Under the pieces are notes generated by a model. The model saw only the letters and a list, made by a program, of their open reading frames with translations. It searched no databases and was not told where the DNA came from. A stretch of 64,000 bases of DNA, taken from Tsukamurella pulmonis (GTDB lineage: Bacteria > Actinomycetota > Actinomycetes > Mycobacteriales > Mycobacteriaceae). Within the stretch, counting starts at the first letter, position 1; every line of letters starts with the position of its first letter. The position numbers were made by a program, and so were the translations under genes. Location: positions 682,001 to 746,000 of the forward strand of contig NZ_FNLF01000002.1 in assembly GCF_900103175.1 (NCBI RefSeq), given 5' to 3'. This document shows, in pieces, positions 61,220 through 64,000 of the stretch.

Positions 61220-61233
61220 TAGAACAGGTTCCA
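61220..61233. promoter_or_regulatory. KstR operator before hsaE
   Basis: TAGAACAGGTTCCA matches TNNAACNNGTTNNA fully. It lies in the 44-nt gap between fadE34 and hsaE. Confidence 0.75.
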
Positions 61234-61253
61234 GTCCAGCGGTGCGGAACGCC

Positions 61254-63344
61254 TCAGGAGCGGGGCAGGCCGAGCAGTTGCTCGGCGGCGACGTTCCGCA
61301 GGATCTGCGACGTGCCGCCCGCGATGGACAGGCACCGGGTCAGCAGGAACTCGTAGCGCGCGTCCGCGGGGTCCTCCGGGCCGGCGACCGCACCGTCGGG
61401 GCCCAGGCGTCGCAGGCAGGCCTCCGCCACGGCCTGGCGGTGCTGCACGCCGACCAGCTTGCGGACGCTGGACCCCGCTCCCGGATCCTGCCCGCCGACG
61501 CTGGCGATGACGGCGCGCAGGTCGAGCAGGGTGCAGGACGCCGCCTCGGTCACGAGTTCGCCGAGCGCCGCGAGATCGGGTGCCGGACCGGGATCGGCGA
61601 GCAGGGACTCGAGCCGCGCGCCCAGCCCCGAGCCGCTCATCGCCACCCGCTCGTTGGCGAGCGTGGTGCGGGCGAGGCGCCAGCCGCCGTTCACCGCGCC
61701 CACGACGCAGTCGTCCGGCACGAAGACGTCCTCGAGGAAGACCTCGTTGAACCGCACGTCGCCGGTGATCTCGCGCAGCGGGCGGACGTCGATGCCGTCC
61801 GAGAGCATGTCGACCAGGAAGTAGGTGATGCCCTTGTGCTTCGGTGCGTCGGGATCGGTGCGCGCCAGGCAGATCGCCCAGTCGGCCTCGTGTGCGAGCG
61901 AGGTCCACACCTTCTGCCCGGTCAGCGACCATCCGCCCTCGACACGCGTCGCCCTCGTCCGCAGTGAGGCGAGGTCGGATCCGGCCTCGGGCTCGCTGAA
62001 CAGCTGACACCAGGTGATCTCGCCCAGCAGGGTCGGCCACACGAACCGCTCCGCCTGCTCGGACGTGCCGTGTTCGAGAATCGTGGGCGCGGCCCACGCG
62101 CCGATCACCAGTGTCGGCCGCTCCACGCCCGCCGCCTCCAGGGCCTCGTCGAGCACCAGCTGTTCCGCCGGTCCCGCGCCGCGGCCGTAGGGCGGATCCC
62201 AGTGCGGCACCAGCAGTCCCGATTCGGCGAGGGTGCGTCGCTGCTCGTCCGCCGTCATCGCGGCGATCCGCTCGGCCTCCGCCGCGGCCCTTGCGTGATC
62301 GCCCTCCACCTCGTAGTCGAGTCCGCGGCGGACGCCGGAGATCGCGAGTTCTGCTGCGCGCGTGCGCCATCCGGTCGTATCGCCGAGCAGGGATCGCAGC
62401 GCCGTCGCGCGGCGCAGGTACAGGTGCGCGTCGTGCTCGAAGGTGAAGCCGATGCCCCCCAGCACCTGGATCGCGTCCTTGGCGTTCTGCACCGCGGCGT
62501 CGAGCGCCCCCGCGGCCGCGACGGCCGCGGCGAGGTGGTGCTCGGTTCCGGCCCCGACGGAGCGGGCGGCGTCCCAGGCCAGGGCCGCGGACTGCTCGGC
62601 GCGGCAGAGCATGTCGGCGGCGATCTGCTTGATCGCCTGGAACGCGCCGATCGGCTTGCCGAACTGCACCCGGACCTTGGCGTACTCCGCCGCGGTGCGG
62701 AGCGACCAGGCGGCGATGCCGGCGGCCTCCGCGGCGGCGAAGGCGGCGAGCGCGGCCCGGGCGTCGTCGCCGGTCAGCGCGGGGATCGCGGTGGCCTCCT
62801 CGAACGCCGGGTCTTCGAGGTGGATCCGGGCCAGTGGCCGGGAGGTGTCGAGTCCTGGCAGCGGCTCGACGGTGACGCCGGCGGTCCCGGGCGGAAGCAG
62901 ATGCCAGGTGCCGCCGGGGGACTCGATCAGCAGATGGGAGTCCGGCGTCGCGTCCGGTGCGAGGGAGCCGTCACCGTCGACGACGAGCGCGGCGCGGGCC
63001 TCACCCGCCGCGAGCGCGGCCCGCACGTCGCCGAGGCGGTCCGTGCCGCGCAGGTGATGCTCGAGCAGTACGCCCACGGTGACGGTGCCCGTGACCGGTC
63101 CCGGGGCGAGCACCGCGGTTGCGGCCTCGACGGCGACGGCGGCGTCCTCGGCGGTGCCGCCGAATCCGCCCAGGTCCTCTCCGAGCGTGATGCCGAAGAC
63201 GCCGATGTCGGCCAGGCCGCGCCAGGCCTTCTCCAGGGCGCCCGCGTCGCCGGAGCGGACCGCGTCGACGGGGTGGGCGCGCTCGGCCCAGTCACGGATC
63301 GACTCGGCGAGGGCGTGCTGGACATCGGTGATCGCGAGGGCCAC
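61254..63344 (-). CDS. fadE34: Fused double acyl-CoA dehydrogenase FadE34 (ChsE3)
   Basis: This is a 696-aa fusion of two acyl-CoA dehydrogenase units. The N-terminal one (1-340) contains EYAKVRVQFGKPIGAFQAIKQIAADML and QVLGGIGFTFEHDAHLYLRR; the C-terminal one (350-696) has LFSEPEAGSDLASLRTRA, LTGQKVWTSLAHEADWAICLAR and AGGTSQILRNVAAEQLLG. This covalent version of the FadE heterotetramer is characteristic of FadE34/ChsE3, which dehydrogenates the C24 steroid-CoA. The GTG start at 63344 gives near-family length (711 aa in M. tuberculosis). Confidence 0.85.
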   Translation of the reverse strand: MALAITDVQHALAESIRDWAERAHPVDAVRSGDAGALEKAWRGLADIGVFGITLGEDLGGFGGTAEDAAVAVEAATAVLAPGPVTGTVTVGVLLEHHLRGTDRLGDVRAALAAGEARAALVVDGDGSLAPDATPDSHLLIESPGGTWHLLPPGTAGVTVEPLPGLDTSRPLARIHLEDPAFEEATAIPALTGDDARAALAAFAAAEAAGIAAWSLRTAAEYAKVRVQFGKPIGAFQAIKQIAADMLCRAEQSAALAWDAARSVGAGTEHHLAAAVAAAGALDAAVQNAKDAIQVLGGIGFTFEHDAHLYLRRATALRSLLGDTTGWRTRAAELAISGVRRGLDYEVEGDHARAAAEAERIAAMTADEQRRTLAESGLLVPHWDPPYGRGAGPAEQLVLDEALEAAGVERPTLVIGAWAAPTILEHGTSEQAERFVWPTLLGEITWCQLFSEPEAGSDLASLRTRATRVEGGWSLTGQKVWTSLAHEADWAICLARTDPDAPKHKGITYFLVDMLSDGIDVRPLREITGDVRFNEVFLEDVFVPDDCVVGAVNGGWRLARTTLANERVAMSGSGLGARLESLLADPGPAPDLAALGELVTEAASCTLLDLRAVIASVGGQDPGAGSSVRKLVGVQHRQAVAEACLRRLGPDGAVAGPEDPADARYEFLLTRCLSIAGGTSQILRNVAAEQLLGLPRS

Positions 63345-63363
63345 GGTTCTCCTTCGGCCCGCG

Positions 63364-64000
63364 TCAGCGGGGCTGCGCGGGTGTGCTGGACGGTGCGGTG
63401 CGGCGGGACGGCGCGGCGGGCGTCGTGCTCGATGACGCCGGGCGGGTGGGATCGGCCGTGGGCTTCGCCGACGACGGGGTCGCGGGCCCGCCCTCGGATC
63501 CGGCCAGGCGCAGCGTGACTGCGCCGGAACGACCGCGCACCGAGCCCAGCGCCGTGTCGAGGAGTTGGCCGGCGTTGATCGTCGAGAGCGGCGCGGCCAT
63601 AGCGCGGACCGAGGGGAGCAGGAGCTCGGAGAGGTACTGCACGCTCGGCGCGGCACCGTCCTCGAAGCCCTGGATCACCTTGAACAGCTCCAACATGCCG
63701 TCCTGGATCACGTTGGGGTAGTCGCCCTCGCTGATGTAGGACACCGAGTGGGGCGCCATCTCGCCGTAGCCCTTGCCGAAGGTGCGCAACGGCTGCTCGA
63801 GGCTGAGCAGCAGGGCGCCGACCTCGGTCGCGCGCGGGGTGATCGAGTTGAACGACTGCAGCAGGTCCCGGATGTCGGGCAGCTGGCGCAGGATCGACGT
63901 GGCGGAGAGAACCGCACCGGAATCGATGGTGGGCACCGTCTGCTCGTTGTCCGGCAGGGCCTCGTCGGCGCGGGCCAGCAGGCGCTGCACGGTGCCCGGA
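63364..64000 (-). CDS. MCE-family protein, C-terminal part (partial)
   Basis: The visible 212 residues are the C-terminal part of an MCE-type protein that continues beyond the window. Helical segments (LPDIRDLLQSFNSITPRATEVGALLLSLEQPLRTFGKGYGE) and the conserved region ending TALGSV fit the long helical domain after the MCE domain. The last 50 residues are Ser/Thr/Pro/Ala-rich. MCE complexes import lipids; Mce4 imports cholesterol. Which operon this belongs to cannot be told. It ends 19 nt before fadE34 starts. Confidence 0.6.
   Translation of the reverse strand, partial: PGTVQRLLARADEALPDNEQTVPTIDSGAVLSATSILRQLPDIRDLLQSFNSITPRATEVGALLLSLEQPLRTFGKGYGEMAPHSVSYISEGDYPNVIQDGMLELFKVIQGFEDGAAPSVQYLSELLLPSVRAMAAPLSTINAGQLLDTALGSVRGRSGAVTLRLAGSEGGPATPSSAKPTADPTRPASSSTTPAAPSRRTAPSSTPAQPR

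Overview
The window is high-GC (roughly 70%) actinobacterial chromosome. It carries a large part of the cholesterol/steroid catabolic regulon of mycolate-containing Mycobacteriales, an MspA-family porin, an MCE-family protein and F420-type enzymes. The gene order resembles Mycobacterium tuberculosis Rv3502c-Rv3573c in shuffled blocks. A non-mycobacterial relative such as Tsukamurella, Gordonia or Rhodococcus is likely; Tsukamurella is my first guess, but the sequence alone does not prove it.

Layout. Positions 1-3048 hold the tightly overlapping operon fadE30(partial)-ipdF-kstR2-fadA6, for degradation of steroid rings C and D. An MspA-type porin follows at 3.5-4.2 kb. Positions 4.2-7.6 kb hold echA20-ipdA-ipdB-ipdC on the minus strand, read from a promoter region with adjacent KstR-like and KstR2-like operators; two SDR genes are read the other way. 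Positions 9.5-25.5 kb carry side-chain genes: an epimerase, fadA5, cyp125, an MFS exporter, the ltp3-ltp4-DUF35 aldolase operon, an acyl-CoA ligase, echA19, FMN and F420 oxidoreductases and an aldehyde dehydrogenase. Most of the divergent promoters here have a KstR palindrome (TNNAACNNGTTNNA). Positions 25.5-30.6 kb hold a large SARP/AfsR-like regulator and a drug-type ABC exporter. Positions 47.7-64 kb return to steroid genes: fadD17, a GMC oxidoreductase, fadE27, fadE26, several SDRs, hsaG-hsaF, a ferredoxin, hsaE, fadE34 and the end of an MCE-family protein.

The most interesting object is a 15.4-kb integrated element at 31368-46806. It splits an ATP-dependent DNA ligase (ligB) immediately after the codons of its catalytic KLDGA motif. 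A 6-bp core, GGTGCC, is present at both ends. Joining the two ligase pieces across it restores an in-frame protein of about 505 aa. The outer ends carry a 14-bp inverted repeat, as expected for the two arms of a serine-integrase attP site. Within it are a large serine integrase, an AlpA/Xis-like small HTH protein, a cluster of small overlapping genes, a primase-polymerase/D5-type helicase, a symmetric iteron array that looks like a replication origin, a PIN toxin with a probable antitoxin, a P27-like small terminase, a phage minor-tail-like protein and an HNH endonuclease. I found no large terminase, portal, capsid, tape measure or lysis gene. This gene content fits a phage satellite (PICI-like) better than a complete prophage. 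A satellite using a serine integrase and carrying a tail-tip gene would be unusual; a decayed prophage is the main alternative.

How the genes work together. CYP125, the acyl-CoA ligases, FadE26/27, FadE34, EchA19, FadA5 and the Ltp/DUF35 aldolases shorten the sterol side chain. HsaE/F/G turn the ring A/B product into pyruvate and propionyl- or acetyl-CoA. FadE30, IpdF, IpdC, EchA20, IpdAB and FadA6 open and degrade rings C and D. KstR2 (encoded here) and KstR (sites seen, gene not in the window) would coordinate them.
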